A DNA stretch of 64,000 nucleotides from Chara braunii (Eukaryota > Streptophyta > Charophyceae > Charales > Characeae). Below, piece by piece: positions 40,739 through 53,094 of the stretch; within the stretch, counting starts at the first letter, position 1; each line of letters starts with the position of its first letter. Under the pieces are notes generated by a model that did no database searches, was not told where the DNA came from, and saw nothing but the letters and a program-made list of their open reading frames with translations. Position numbers and translations under genes: made by a program. The stretch is taken from the NCBI GenBank assembly GCA_003427395.1, contig BFEA01000271.1:1165637-1229636 (forward strand). Direction: 5' to 3'.

Positions 40739-43626
40739 TGTCGGGCGGCTGCCTAACAGTCAAGGGCTCTTTTTTTGAACCACAAAATTTTCAAATGTCC
40801 TTTTATTTTTTTTCTGCATGATTTTGGTGTATATGTGCATGTGGCTGTAACCTTGGGGTCTTCGACCTCCTTACTAACCTTGGGATGAGCAGGGGACACG
40901 ACCAGGGCAGGAGCCTCAAGCGGGGCCGTCCGGATTTTAAAAAATCAGAGTTTTTGAGGTACCGCTCGGGGAAAGTCAGTTGGTGACACGCTCTGTGGGA
41001 CGGGGTGCGGAGTCCTAGAAAAGGGGGGGCCAGAAGGGCCGACGTTAGACTGCGAACGACGCGGTGCTTACCGACCAAGAGTGCCAGCTCGGGCAAGGCG
41101 ATCACCGGCAGAGCAAGGGAACACCCCTAGAACTAGCAGTCTGCCCTCCGCCGTCGTCGCGAATCGGCCTAGGTAAGGAGAACGTTTGATCGGGAGCTTG
41201 GTACGGTGGCGAAGACCGAGTTACGGGCTGAACTGCTTCGCGCGCGGCACGTGGACTTGAAACTAGCGATGGACGAGGCATTATGAGATAGGAGAGGGGT
41301 GGTGGTGCCTCGAATCTACAAGGAAGTCGGGTGGTATGCGTTCACGAACCGGCCCACGAGGAGGAAGCAGGGGAATGAAGGCGCCGGAAGGATCGAATGA
41401 AGGCGAGGGGACTGGTGGGAGGATAGACAATGAGGGGGAAGGATCGACAATCGGGAGGAGAAGGAGGTTGGGCACCGGAAAGGCAAACGAGGGAGCCGGG
41501 AAGCCGCGAGAGATCAGTGTCGTTTGTATGATGAGAGGAGGAGGCAAAAGGGCCCACGGGATGGAGGGAAGCTGGCCGAGGGGCAGTCCAGTCAAGACGC
41601 TTGGAACGGGAGGGCGCGAGCACTCCGTTCTTGGTAGCCGTCCGCGCGAAGGTAAGGACGTCGTCGGGGGTGAAGCTCGAAGAGAATGCGCCATTTACAA
41701 TCACTGACTGATGGGGGGAGGGGGGTGACTGTTGCAAAGGCAGACGCCCGAGCAAGAAGATACGGTTCAAAGAGGGAGGTAGGGTAACGAGCAAAAATCG
41801 ATTAAAGGAGAGGCAACCAGAGGAAGGGTTTGCCAGCTCGGCAGGGAGGGCACGCGCACCAGCATTCTTGATAACTAAATAGCGCACACGAAGATCTTCT
41901 TGGCAACTACCGAGGGGGTAACCGCGGAAAGGACAGAGAGCGGGGAAGGAGTGGGATGTGTGTGCACGACAGGACTGTGCCCACGAATGAACCTGGCCCA
42001 GGGAAGCCAAAAAGGGGTGGCCAACTGAGCAACAAAAGTTGGGAGGCGCGGATGACATGACTAGGCGCTTTTCTGCGCGTGATCGATCCCGACTACGGAG
42101 GGAGAACGAATCTCATCGCGGATGGGGAAGCGAGAGGAGGAGGCGAACGAGAACGAAGGGCGGGAGGAGATTAGAGGCGGGAAAGTTGAAAATTTGATTA
42201 AAATTTTCAAACATGGCGCCTTGAAGAGTTGGGAATTCGGGCCAGTGGGGGAAAGGAATGGGATAAAAGGAGAATGAGAGATAGCCAAGAGGGAGTAAGA
42301 AGCGCACGAGTGGGGCTTGAGGGAGCTATCGCGTACGAGGTTGATGCGCGAGAGCACTGGCGTCCGAACGAGAGTTAGGCTCTCGAGCAGCGCCACGTCG
42401 TTGAGTGGGGGAATCATGAACGGGGAGGGCGACGGTAGTGGTAGCGTACGGGAATTAGTGCACGCGTTCGCTTACTGGCGAAGGAGCGCCATAAGCCCGC
42501 AGGAGTGTGGAGTTCGGAAGCGCTCGACGTCGACTTCCGACCGAGCTCAAGGAGTTTGGGAGGCGAAGAGAGAGAGAGGGCGAGCGGGAGAGAGAGAGGG
42601 AGAGAGGGAGAGGGGAGCACGGAAGAAGCAGTAGGCAAAGGGTGCACAAAGGGAACGAGGTTGGGGGATCGCCTGGAAGGAACGATGCAAGAATCGCTCG
42701 GAGCGCCGGGGTCGAGCGCGCGAGAGAGAGGAGCCCTGGATTCCGTTCGCGCTCAAGAAGTCGGTGGTGCACCTCGAATCCCGAAGTGCTCAGCCCTCGC
42801 AGAAGGGGGGGAGGAGGAGCTATCTCGGGAGAAACGTGCAAGCACACAGACGACTGACTCCACCTCCAGTTGCTATCAAGGACGAGCTGACGAGAGAGTG
42901 AGAGAGAGCGCTAGAAAGTGCGTGCGGGAGGAAGAGAGAGAGAGCAAGCTCGAGAAAAGTGAGAAAGATAACGAGAGAACTCGTGAGGAGAGATAGAGAG
43001 CGGGAGAGAAGAGAGAACGCAAGAGAAGGGAGAGGGGGTGATGAAAGAAAGGGAGATAAATTGAGGGGCGCCCGGCCACGCGTGAGGAAGGGAGGCTGCA
43101 CGAAGGGGAGGGGCGCCGCTCGTGGGGTGCCAGAGGTGGACCGTCCTCGCGATCGGCCGCAAGCTATTTGCCTCGTGATTGGTTGCACGTTTCGACATTC
43201 GTGGTTCTACTCGTGATCAGCCGCAAGCGGCTTGACAGAGTCGGATCATACTCGCGATTGGCCGCAATTGGTTGTTCGTGTCGACATTCACAGATGGTCG
43301 CGAGCTACCTGCTTCACGGTGGGCTGCTCGTCTCGACAATCGTCTTCCGGCCAGTGATCGGCTGCAAGCTGCTTGTCCACTGGCTGCTTGTACGGCTCGA
43401 GATCAGCCACTCGCCTTTCGCCTCGTGCTATACTGCCTGTTACTCGCATTGAGGGGGACTCACGGTTCCGCAGAGCGTGCTTACGGTCGCTAGCGTCCGG
43501 CTCCACATGGAGCNAGAGGGTAAAGAGAGAGAGTAAGAGAGAGAGAGAGAAAACAAAGGGAGATATAGAGTGGGGGTACGCGTGGAGGAAGGAAGCGAGA
43601 AAAAGAAAGGGAGCAGGAGCGAAGAA

Positions 43627-43657
<31 letters not shown>

Positions 43658-44833
43658 AAGAGAGAGAAAGAGAGAGAGAGCAAAAAAACGGTGCAAAGAG
43701 ATAGTGAAGGGAGAGAGGAAACAAGGGAGAGAGAGGAAGAGGGAGAGAGCGGGGAAGGACGGGGGGGAAAGAGGGAAGGAGATTCGAAGAAGGGACGGAA
43801 GCAGGGGCCGCAAGTGGCTCGGTCATACCTCCCGGCTGCAGCGAGTTCGTCGGGACGTCGCTACAGGGGAGCCAGCTGTCTGTCAGAGTCAACGGGTCTT
43901 GTCAAAACTGTCTTCTCGACTGATGCGCGTCTTCTCTGGTGTCAAATTTGTTTTCGTGATAGTTGATTTTGATCGTTCGGGTCTCGAAAGAGCCCTACTC
44001 TGTTTGGGGTCGAACAGGTGTCGTTTGAGGGCTCGCCCGTCGAATCTGTCCTGTGTAAAAGTCTTTCAATCAGTTCTCCGCGAAAAGCGATTTGACGACT
44101 TGGCCATCGAATCTGCTACGAGAAAAACCCTTTAAATATGTTCTATCCAAAAACCGCTTGATGACTGGCTCGTCGGATCTGTTCTAAAAATGCTTTGCTT
44201 TGATCCCTGCAAACTATCAGGTCTATCCACGCAGGCCGCCTGTCCGAAATGGGGCGGAAACTAAGTAGGGTTGTTCTTTCCTTTGAGTTCACGGGTCCCA
44301 AGCTTTTCTTTTCTTTAAGAGTTAGCTGGTTTCGGGCTGTTTTTTTTTTAGTTCGCAGTCCTCGAGTTTTTTTTTACTTTGAGCTCATTGGTTCATTGGT
44401 TGTTGGTTCTCCTTATACATTTTTGAAACCACTGGTCGCAAGCCTCCTTGGGAACTGCTCTCATAAAGTTGTTGGCTACTCATCTCGTTTTCCGAGCTCG
44501 TTGTTTGCTCACCTTCCCTTTCTTTTGAGCTCGCCGGATTCTAGTTTTTTTGTGCTTACTGGTAGGCTGGTTGTTCGTCTCTCTTCGAAACCACTGGTTG
44601 CGAGCCCTCCAACTGCACTTTCTACCGCCGATTAGACCATAACTGAATCTGGACGAGCTCCCGTGTGAGTTATGGGTGAGAACTTCTCTATTGCTAATGA
44701 GAAAGCCGTTTGGGCGGGGCAGGGAACAGGTCGTGGGCCCTACCAGGTCCGTCATGGGAAACGAAAGGAGGTTAGAGGACGCTAACAGCAGCCCGATCTC
44801 TGCCAACAGAAATTGAGAAAGAACTGGCCGACA
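40739..44833 (+). repeat. 3' LTR of the giant element
   Basis: 4,095 bp starting TGTCGGGCGG and ending GGCCGACA. It contains the 77 bp missing in the 5' LTR and a single N at 43514, homologous to the N at 25881. The outer parts differ from the 5' LTR by substitutions and indels, while the centre is nearly identical. Confidence 0.85.
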
Positions 44834-46560
44834 AGGGTACCACACTTAAGGCATTGACGATTGTCCATCTTGGACTACCATTCCTCTCAGGTCATATTCA
44901 TTTTCTCCCAAGGTCTCCCGAACGCAATGTCAGGATGCTCGAGAAACGAGTGTGGTCTCTTCTTCTTCTTCCACAGGTTCTGGTCTCCCTTGTTGGCCAT
45001 GACAGAAGGGACGCCACCCTTCCCGAACTCACCACTGCCATTACCTCCTCCTCCATCAGACTCTTTCATAGGTAACTTTTCTACAATCTCATTGTCAAAT
45101 AATACAAGCATATGGTCTTAGCGCTTTTGCCGCCAAAGGACCCACTTGCCATAACCTCCTACCGGTCTCAAATTAACCACCGAAGCGTAAGACCCCTTCA
45201 CCTGCGCGGTCATTTGTTCTCGTTGGAAAGCGAAATCACAAAATTGTCGATAGTTATAATTACTCGACTTGGATTCGGCCACAAGCTGTCCACGAATGGG
45301 CTCGAGCAATGCACGTGAGTAGATGTAAAGAACCTGGTTGTCCTAAAGGTTCATTCCAGGTACCTGCAACAGATGGTCCACTTCACGAGACAAGGCATCA
45401 ATAGAAGTCCAACGCTTTGGCCTATAGTGGTGAGTTCATCGAAAGCCTTATCGGTTGTCGTCTTGTCAAGGAATCTCTCCTTGATTTTCTGGAGAAACTG
45501 CCTCAACGTCAGGGTCTTAGACCACTCACCTATGTCTTCAAAGCCAACAGCGTTGGCTTCGTCCAGCACCCATTCCTTGGCCACTCCTCCCATACAAAAC
45601 GTGGAGAAAGCAACCTGACTTTCAGGCTCAACGGGTGTAGTGTCACAATAAGTCTGTATTTCGGCAATTCACAACAATTCATTTTCTTCCTTTTTGTTGC
45701 TGTAGGTAAACGACAATTTCATCTTAACCTTTTCTTTCTTTTTCGGCTTTTCCACTTCCTTAACCGGTTCTTCTTTCTTAGCCGGTTCTTGTTTCTTATC
45801 CACGGGTTCTTCTTTCTTCTTGACCGGTTTTTCTTTCTTTCTTGTCGGTTCCTCAGACTCCTTCTTCGAGGGTCCGGGTTTGTCCTCCTTCCGCATTGCA
45901 TCTTTCACAAGTTTCTCCTGGGGTGGTTTCTTTTCTATTTCCTCCTTTTTCTCCTCCTCAGAGTTCACCTTGTCCTTACCTTTCATCATTTTCATCATAC
46001 TTTCTAATGAGATAGTGTTAGGGTCTATCTTCTTTTCAAGATGAACAAGATAAGCCATAATATATTGCAACACAGATGACAGATCAGTCTCAACTTCCTC
46101 GAAGTGAAACCGTTCTTTCATTTCCTCCAACATTTTCTCTTGATGTTCTCTCTCTTCTTTCTTTCTTCTGAACTCTTCAATTTTCCTTCTTTCTTCCCTT
46201 AAGGTATTTTCTAATTGTCCGACATTTTCCTCCACTGTGGTTCCACTTTCTTTTATTCTTTTGTCTCTTCTTGCTTTCCTTTTCGACTCATTTCTTCCAA
46301 CTACTCGGAGACATACCGCTCAAGAGCCATACGCTCTTGTTGAATGAGTTTCTCGACTCACCACCCGGTTTTCAATATCTGAACACTAGTTTTCGTGGTC
46401 TCTAGTTCTTCCTCAGCTGCTTCCAGGTTGAACTGTCCATGAACGTGTTGTTCAACAGCTGGACCGACACCGTGCATCTCAGCAATCAATTGTCGGAGAA
46501 GGCCTTATAATGTTTGTCTTCTTGCGTCAATCTGTCCACGCGTCTTGAGATCCCCTATTT
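44834..46560 (-). pseudogene. Gag, unit 4 (right part after the giant insertion)
   Basis: Begins with the CCHC-proximal sequence cut at 23079. Minus-strand frames 46235-45669 (188 codons, coiled coil EERRKIEEFRRKKEE and repeated KKEEPV blocks), 45593-45351 (EWVLDEANAVGFEDIGEWSKTLTLRQFL), 45309-45118 and 45111-44887 follow gag order with breaks. A missing base near 45418 and a TAG (45342-45344) are shared with unit 7 but absent from unit 1. Confidence 0.7.
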
Positions 46561-46995
46561 CTTCATCAGCGTAGACTATGAGAGGGATAGGAAAGAAGAG
46601 AAGTGAAATGAACCGCGTCAGGATAGATGCACACATGCATTATCAGAGAAAGTTCAATTTTCTCATGTGTATTTATTGCACAATAAAAAAAATTGAAGAG
46701 GAAAATAAATTCCACAGTACACGCATCTTCGGCTGCAACTTTACAACAAGAAATTATCAGAAGAAACAAATTTCCAAGTCTTTCCTGAGTTCTAACTTTG
46801 CTGTCTATTTTTTGTGATGAGACTCTACAACTACAGGTACAACAGCCACGACCATTGTGACCAAGACAACAACACAAGTGTAAGTATGCACATCATCCAC
46901 AGACAACCAACAGGTAAGTAGAACCAACACATAACACAATCAATAGTTAGTTTTTTTTTCAATCATCTGCAGCAGGAGTACAACCCAAGTGTATA

Positions 46996-47343
46996 TTGAC
47001 ACCTTCAACAGTCCTTACGCATGCCACGTGTCACCCATGGCATGTCAACGCCACAATTCTGCCACGTCAGTCAAGGACCGAAACGGTCTACGAGAAGGGA
47101 TGCCATATCACAATGCAGGTCTGCCTTACACCAATATACCACAACAGCACATCAACAACAAGCAGTAGTGACACAGGTACGTGCCACATCAGACCATGCC
47201 CTGTATGCCACATAAGAATGTGCCACATCAGCGGTAACAACGTCACGTCAGCCTGTTGCCAACGCAGCTCTGCAATCTTCAGCGTAGCCTCGTCATCATT
47301 TTCAAGGGACACCTGCTCGCATGTGCACTACTACAATATCTAG
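46996..47343 (+). CDS. Antisense LTR ORF, copy 3 (unknown protein)
   Basis: A 115-codon open frame (no ATG at its first codon) with the same C-terminal part as copies 1, 2 and 4 and a HYYNI stop. It follows the putative intron 46914-46972, where both splice signals are good (CAG|GTAAGT and CTGCAG). Function unknown. Confidence 0.22.
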   Translation: MTPSTVLTHATCHPWHVNATILPRQSRTETVYEKGCHITMQVCLTPIYHNSTSTTSSSDTGTCHIRPCPVCHIRMCHISGNNVTSACCQRSSAIFSVASSSFSRDTCSHVHYYNI

Positions 47344-47924
47344 ACTTGCAGCGTTTACCGCGCATGTTAATAAAACCGTTTCGTTTTGCGCATGCGGCAC
47401 TTCCCACTTACTTGGGTGCCACGTCAGCACCTATTAGCAGACAGCAGATCACGATGAAGAGTTGCTTCGATACCAAATTGAAAAGAACCCGGTCTTACAG
47501 ATACTCAAAAGTCGTCAATCAAAAGTAGTTTCAGTATCTGTATGAAAGTCTTTAAATTGTGAAGTGATATCTCAAACAGTAACTCATCATCAAAAAGAGA
47601 ATAGAGAGAAAGAGAGAATAAACAGAACATTTCAGATCCCTCTTCTTCTCTGGGCTTTTTTCTACACTACATCATCAATGATAATAAGAATAACCCGGTC
47701 ACATACAATAGTGTCCTGTGACACTTTATCTCATGAAGACTTTGAAGATACATATGATTTTCAGTGACGACATCAGCCACAGTTGAGTACCCGATTCTCT
47801 ACATCCACAGATCCCGATCTTCCTCTTCCTCACAACCAGTCACCTCATGTAGACAGCGTGGACAATGGGACGCCGACAACTAAGACAAGTAGCATACGCC
47901 ACATCAATGATGCAGACCAATGGA

Positions 47925-48150
47925 GGCGTCACCTACACCAGAGGTAGTGCCACGTCAGCACGCCACGTAGACCAAGAGTAGCACCACATAAACCAGAGGC
48001 AGCGCCACGTCAGCATGCCACGTAGACCAAAGGCAGCTTCACATATTCCAGAGGCAGCTCCACGGCAGCATGCCACGTAGACCAGGGGCAGCGCCACATA
48101 TACCAGAGGCAGCGCCACATATTCATAGAGGCACGACTACGTCAGCATTG
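47925..48150. repeat. LTR minisatellite, copy 3
   Basis: Repeats of CACGTCAGCATGCCACGTAGACC and CACATATTCCAGAGGCAGC, four to five units, at the same LTR position as the other copies. Confidence 0.7.
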
Positions 48151-48690
48151 CCTGGCGCACTGAAAGCGTCAGCGTGCTGCCCCCCTTCCATGTCGTCGCC
48201 CGCAACTCCTGTGCACAGCCAGCATGTAGCCAGCGTCTCGCCAAAGTCGAGTCAGCGTCACAGCAGCATAGCAAGATTGAATGCTTGGCTCGCTCGAGGC
48301 CAACCTTAAGTAGCAACCGTCGAGGTTGTCTGGCCTCGGGTTCGTTGTCCCGAGTCGTCTAGATTGACTCACATCTCAGGGTCCGGATCGTAAAGTTGCA
48401 GACTTCTCCGTTGGACCTGATGGTGTCTGGGTACCTGCATACAAACAAGTGTGTGTGCTTGACCAGTAGCCTGGGCTAGGTACCTTTGTACTTTGACTGT
48501 TGGGTTGACCGACAGTTGACCAAAGTCACACCCAGACCTTGAATTCGTGAAGGGTCTTTTCTGCCCTTGTTTGGCCTGGGATGAGGGCGACAAGGTAGGC
48601 CTTCTGGTGACCCTCAGTTCCGCGAGACATATGACATGGGTTATTGCATTCCTGCCGTCCTAGTTTTTGAATTCCATCGTAGAAATTACA

Positions 48691-49985
48691 TCAATTCTTT
48701 ATTAACTCACGTTCATATGCACCAACAATATCAGGAGCAGTAAGGATAGGTTTTTTCCTACTAAACCATCTAGCTTCATATGGGGGTTGGGACTTGAATG
48801 TTACCTTATACTCGTTTTGAGGTCGTCCTCTGCCACATGTAGAGAAATTGCCATGCTCCAATATTTTCTCAACTTCATAGCCGTCATTCATAGAAGGTGG
48901 AATCATAGATGGTCTATTTGGGAAATCACCACTTTCTACATAAGGTAGCAATTTAGACGCATGGAAAACAGGGTATGTTATTAGGTGTGGAGGTATATCT
49001 ATACGATACGAAGGTCCATCTTCACCTCGAATTACTTTGAGAACTTCCCAGGCCCCATAGTAGATAGGTAGCAGTTTTTGGGATACGTTCTCTTCTAAGG
49101 AAAATTCTTTAGACTTAACCCAGACAAAGTCCCCCTCTTGGTATTATGAAGGACGACGATGTTTATTAGCTTATTCAATCATTTGGAACTGGTCTTTTTG
49201 TATATTTTTAATTACCTTCTTAATGTTTTCTTCGTACATAACTGCAAATTCACGCGTACTTAGGAGTAGCCTCTGAATCATTTCCCTTGTTAAAACATCA
49301 ATGGGACGTCTAGGTTTCCAACCTTTATGCAGTACATTAGGTGTTCTACATGTGACAGTGTGTATATTGTTGTTATATGCACTAACAATTTTAGGCAAAT
49401 TCTCATCCTAGTCAATTTGATCGGGACGGGCATACATTCGCATAATTTGTTGACAAAGATGATACATTTGCTTAGTTTGGCCATTCGTTTCAAGATGTCT
49501 GCCTGACGACATAGTCAATCGGGTTTCATAGATTTCTATCAACTTTTGTCATTGTAGACTAGTGAACCGAACATCTCTATCTGATACGATGGTTTTGGGA
49601 AATCCATACTCAGAGACCTGTCGCATTTAGAATTTATGTATGACTAGTTTGGTATTAGCTTCAGCGGGCAAAGGAATAAACATAGCGTACTTAGAGAATC
49701 TATCGACGGTTATCATTACCTGACTATCACCGTTTCGACTCTTAGTGAGGCTCATATAGTCATAGTCAATTGAGATAGACTCACCTGACTCACTTGGAAT
49801 AGGCAAGGGTCGTCATTATCCCATTGGGTTCTCATATGAGGGTTTGTTCCTCTGACATACATGACAAGTCTGCACATATGTTAGTACATCTTTTTTCATT
49901 CCTTTTCACTCAAAATGTTCACACACATCGGCATACGTCTTCTTGAAACTAAAGTGTTCTTTTGTATCATAACATTCCCCAATTA
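48691..49985 (-). pseudogene. Integrase and chromodomain, unit 5
   Basis: The frame 48951-48691 gives the chromodomain-like end (YEVEKILEHGNF, RWFSRKKPILTAPDIVGAYERELIKN). 49398-49171 gives the integrase C-terminal part (KIVSAYNNNIHTVTCRTPNVLHKG). The core is broken. It shares with unit 4 a private extra CATAGT (about 49759-49769) not seen in other units. Confidence 0.75.
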
Positions 49986-51500
49986 TCAATAACATTCCCC
50001 AATTATCAAACTCTTAATTGGTTCTAAGTAAGGAATACACAATCGTTCGTCGGTTTCATCCAGCAAGAAGAGTAAGCCATCAATCATTCGATATTCTGGA
50101 AACAATTCTAGGTTTTTTCGTAAAGTTTCAATATTAGGACTCCAAATGGGATCACTCTCATGACCCTGGCAGATCTGTTCTTTCAGTTTATTTCCAATAT
50201 CGAGATAGGAGACAATTGTTCCAAAGAAATCTGCACGCCTGGACAAAGCATCTGCAACCACATTATACTTACCTTGGATGATTTTCACCTCAAAGCCAAA
50301 TGTATCAAGGAAGGCGGACCACCTTACCAAGTTCTTGTAGAATCTAGGCTGAGTCTTGATCCACTTCAACGTAGAGTAGTCAGAATAGACAGTAAAATAT
50401 GTTCTCAACAAGTAGTGCTTCCAGGTTCCTAGTGCAGTTACTAAGGCATACAGTTCTCTTTCATATGTAGAGTTGGCTACCTTTTCTGATGGAAGTCTTC
50501 TTGACATAAACTCAACAGGTCTATATCCCTTACCGTCATCCTGTTGTAACACAGCCCCAATCCCATAATGACTGGCGTCAATCGTGACAATGAAAGGAAA
50601 AGAAGGGTCAACAATCTTTAAGATAGGGTAGAGAGTCAGGGTATGTTTCAACTTCTTGAATGACGACTCATAATCTTTGTCCCACAACCAAGGCTTTTCC
50701 TTTTTCAGTAACTTTCTCATAGGAGCAGCTATCAAGGAGAAGTTTCTAACGAACTTACTATAATAACTGGCGAGTCGTAGGAAAGACATAAGTTCAGTGA
50801 CGGTTTTAGGTTGAGGTCAATCTCTGATTGCTGTTATTTTCTTCTCTTCAGGGCTTAGTCCTTCTTCATTCACTATGTGCCCTAGGTATAATACCTCAGG
50901 CTTAACGAATTCAGACTTCTTCGGATTCAATTTGAACTTGCCCTCGCGCAACTTCTGAAGAACCATCCGTAAGTGTTTCTCGTTATCCTCCAGTATCTTG
51001 CTGTACAGTAGGATATCATTGAGATAGACAATTACGAATTGGTCCAACCACTGACGGACTATTCATTCATGGACCTTTGAAAGGTTGCAGGGGCATTAGT
51101 CAATCCGAAAGGCATTACTGCAAACTCGTAGTGATCATACCTTGTTCGAAAAGTCGTTTTGTGTAGATCTTCGGGAGCCACCTCGATCTGGCGTTACCCT
51201 AACTTCAGATAAATCTTACTAAAATACATTCAGCCCTGCAGTTTTTCCAACAAATCATCAATGCATAGAAGAGGTTTCTCGTTTTTCACATTGACAGAAT
51301 TCAACCCACGATAGTCAATGCATAGTTGAAGTTCACCTTCCCTTTTGGGCACAAATAAGACAGGTGCACCATAAGGAGATGAATTGGTTCGAATCCATCC
51401 CTTGTCAGTAAGTTCCTGCAGCTGTTTTCGTAATTCTTCAAGTTCCTTGGGAGGCATACAGTAGATGGGACTCTTGGGAATCTTGCTTCCAAGAATGATC
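49986..51500 (-). pseudogene. RT and RNase H, unit 5
   Basis: Frames 50789-49986 (267 codons, thumb to RNase H), 51047-50817 (palm, YLND at 51012-51023) and 51457-51230 (fingers, [26 protein letters not shown]). Almost identical to 20230-21010 of unit 4, including the 20-bp duplication near 49973-50012. Confidence 0.75.
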
Positions 51501-51782
51501 TCAATTGTGTGCTTGAGAGCTCGCTTAGTAATTTTCGTCGCCTCGGTCTACAAGTCCTTATACTCATTGAGAAGTCGTTCAATGGAAGGTGCGTAAGATG
51601 AAGAACACTCACCAACTTATTGAACAAGCATCATCATCACCTCCTGATTCAACTTCTTTTTTATTACCATCGAACGAAAGGTTGGGTAACTCATACAACA
51701 CAATGACAGAGTAGAGTCAGAGTCGGACATATGATCCAATTTTATAGTACGCAGTTCGAACTTCTCGTCCTTGATTTTAATA
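51501..51782 (-). pseudogene. Protease C-terminal fragment, unit 5
   Basis: The linker between protease and RT (SSYAPSIERLLNEY-like, 51627-51501) and the end of the protease up to the breakpoint at about 51782, where CTCGTCCTTGA is followed by foreign order. Confidence 0.6.
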
Positions 51783-51799
51783 TCAGATAAAGATGTTCA

Positions 51800-52682
51800 G
51801 TTCACTAGTCTATAATGACAAAAGTTGATTAAAGTCTATGGAACCCGATTGACCATGTCGTCCGACAAACATCTTGAAACGAATGGCCAAACCAAGCAAA
51901 TGAATCGTCTTTGTCACCAATTTTTGCGAATGTATATCCGTTTAGATCAAATTGACTAGGATGAGAACTTGCCTAAAATTGTTAGTGCATATAACAACAG
52001 TATACACACTGTCACATGTAGAACACCTAACGTACTGCATAAAGGTTGGAAACCTAGATGTCCCATTGATGTTTTAACAAGGGACCAAATTCAGAGGCTA
52101 CCCTCAGGTACGTGTGAATTTTCAGTTCTGTACGAAGAAAACATTAATAAGGTAAAGGAAAATAAAATAAAAAAAACAGTTGCAAATGATTGAATAGGCT
52201 AATAAACATCGTCGTCCTTCATAATACCAAAAGAGGGGGACTTTGTCTGGGTTAAGTCTAACGAATTTTCCTTAGAAGAGAACGTGTCCAAGAAACTGCT
52301 ACGTGTCTATTATGGGCCCTGGGAAGTTCTCAAAGTAATTCGAGGTGAAGATGGACCTTCCTATCGTATAGATATACCTCCACACCTGATAACATACCCT
52401 GTTTTCCATGCGTCTAAATTGCTACCTTATGTAGAAAGTGATGATTTCCCAAATAGACCATCTATGATTCCACCCTCCATGAATGACGGCTATGAAGTTG
52501 AGAAAATATTGGAGCATGACTATTCCTCTACGGGTGATAGAGGACGACCTCAAAACCAGTATAAGGTAACGTTCAAGTCCCAACCCCCATATGAAGCTAG
52601 ATGGTTTAGTAGGAAAAAACTTATACCTACTGCTCCTGATATTGTTGGTGCATATGAACGTGAGTTAATAAAGAATTGATGT
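51800..52682 (+). pseudogene. Integrase C-terminus and chromodomain (inverted block)
   Basis: The frame 51969-52193 gives KIVSAYNNSIHTVTCRTPNVLHKG. The frame 52284-52682 (131 codons) is open and carries LLRVYYGPWEVLKVIRG, YRIDIPPHLITYPVFHASKLLPY, the chromodomain-like YEVEKILEHDYSSTG and the terminal ERELIKN. It belongs to unit 6 before the inversion. Confidence 0.75.
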
Positions 52683-52839
52683 AATTTCTACGATGGAATT
52701 CGAAAATTAGGACGGCAGGAATGCAATAACCCATGTCATATGTCTCGCGAAACTGAGGGTCATCAGAAGGCCTACCTGGTCGTCCTCATCCCAGGCCAAA
52801 CAAGGGCAGAAAATGCCCTTCACGAATTCAAGGTCTGGG

Positions 52840-53077
52840 TGTGACTTTGGTCAACTGTCGATCAACCCAACAGTCAAAGTCCAAAGGTACCTAGCCCAGG
52901 CTACTGGTCAAGCACACACACTTGTTTGTATGCAGGTACCCAGACACCATCGGGTCCAAGAGAGAAGTCTGCAGCTCTACAATCTGGGCCTTAAGATGTG
53001 AGTCAATCTAGACGACTGGGGAAAAGGCACCTGAGGCAGCCACACATTCGTCATCTTACCCATCTTTCATCAAACAA
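52840..53077 (+). repeat. LTR remnant and pol-derived filler (inverted copy of the junction)
   Basis: LTR start TGTGACTTTGG at 52840, about 200 bp of LTR to 53041, then a 30-bp filler (53049-53077) matching the pol segment seen at 18545 and 56320. The CCHC region follows directly. This is the third copy of the gag-less junction. Confidence 0.75.
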
Positions 53078-53094
53078 GAGGAATGGTAGTCCAA

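Larger units (their letters stand above)
23080..44833 (+). mobile_element. Giant Tat/Ogre-like Ty3/gypsy retrotransposon (21.75 kb)
   Basis: It is bounded by 4.1-kb LTRs that start TGTCGG and end CCGACA. It carries a tRNA-Asp-like PBS, a long leader with accessory ORFs, then gag, protease, RT-RNase H and integrase, all on the plus strand. It is inserted in gag of unit 4; the flanks ACGG (23076-23079) and AGGG (44834-44837) are an imperfect 4-bp duplication. Size, long LTRs, PBS type and extra ORFs upstream of gag fit the Tat/Ogre lineage. Stops and frameshifts in every main gene make it non-autonomous now. Confidence 0.85.
18781..46856 (-). mobile_element. Chromovirus-type gypsy element, unit 4 (split by the giant insertion)
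   Basis: Left part 18781-23079 (chromodomain to protease and CCHC) and right part 44834-46856 (gag and leader) become one unit when 23080-44833 is removed: the CCHC region is cut at 23079 and resumes at 44834. It also carries a 402-bp MITE-like insert in the protease. Its 5' LTR is 46857-48530. Confidence 0.85.
46857..48530 (-). repeat. Full LTR shared by units 4 and 5
   Basis: 1,674 bp. On the plus strand it begins TGTGACCAAGAC and ends AAAGTCACA. It is homologous along its length to the LTRs at 6434 and 12488 and again stands alone between a gag leader and a pol end. Confidence 0.8.
48531..51782 (-). mobile_element. Chromovirus-type gypsy element, unit 5 (cut by an inversion)
   Basis: Runs from chromodomain (48691) to the protease, where the left breakpoint of the inverted block lies at about 51782. 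The remaining protease and CCHC part are found inverted at 53178-53515 and 53095-53165. The middle of the unit is nearly identical to unit 4. Confidence 0.8.
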
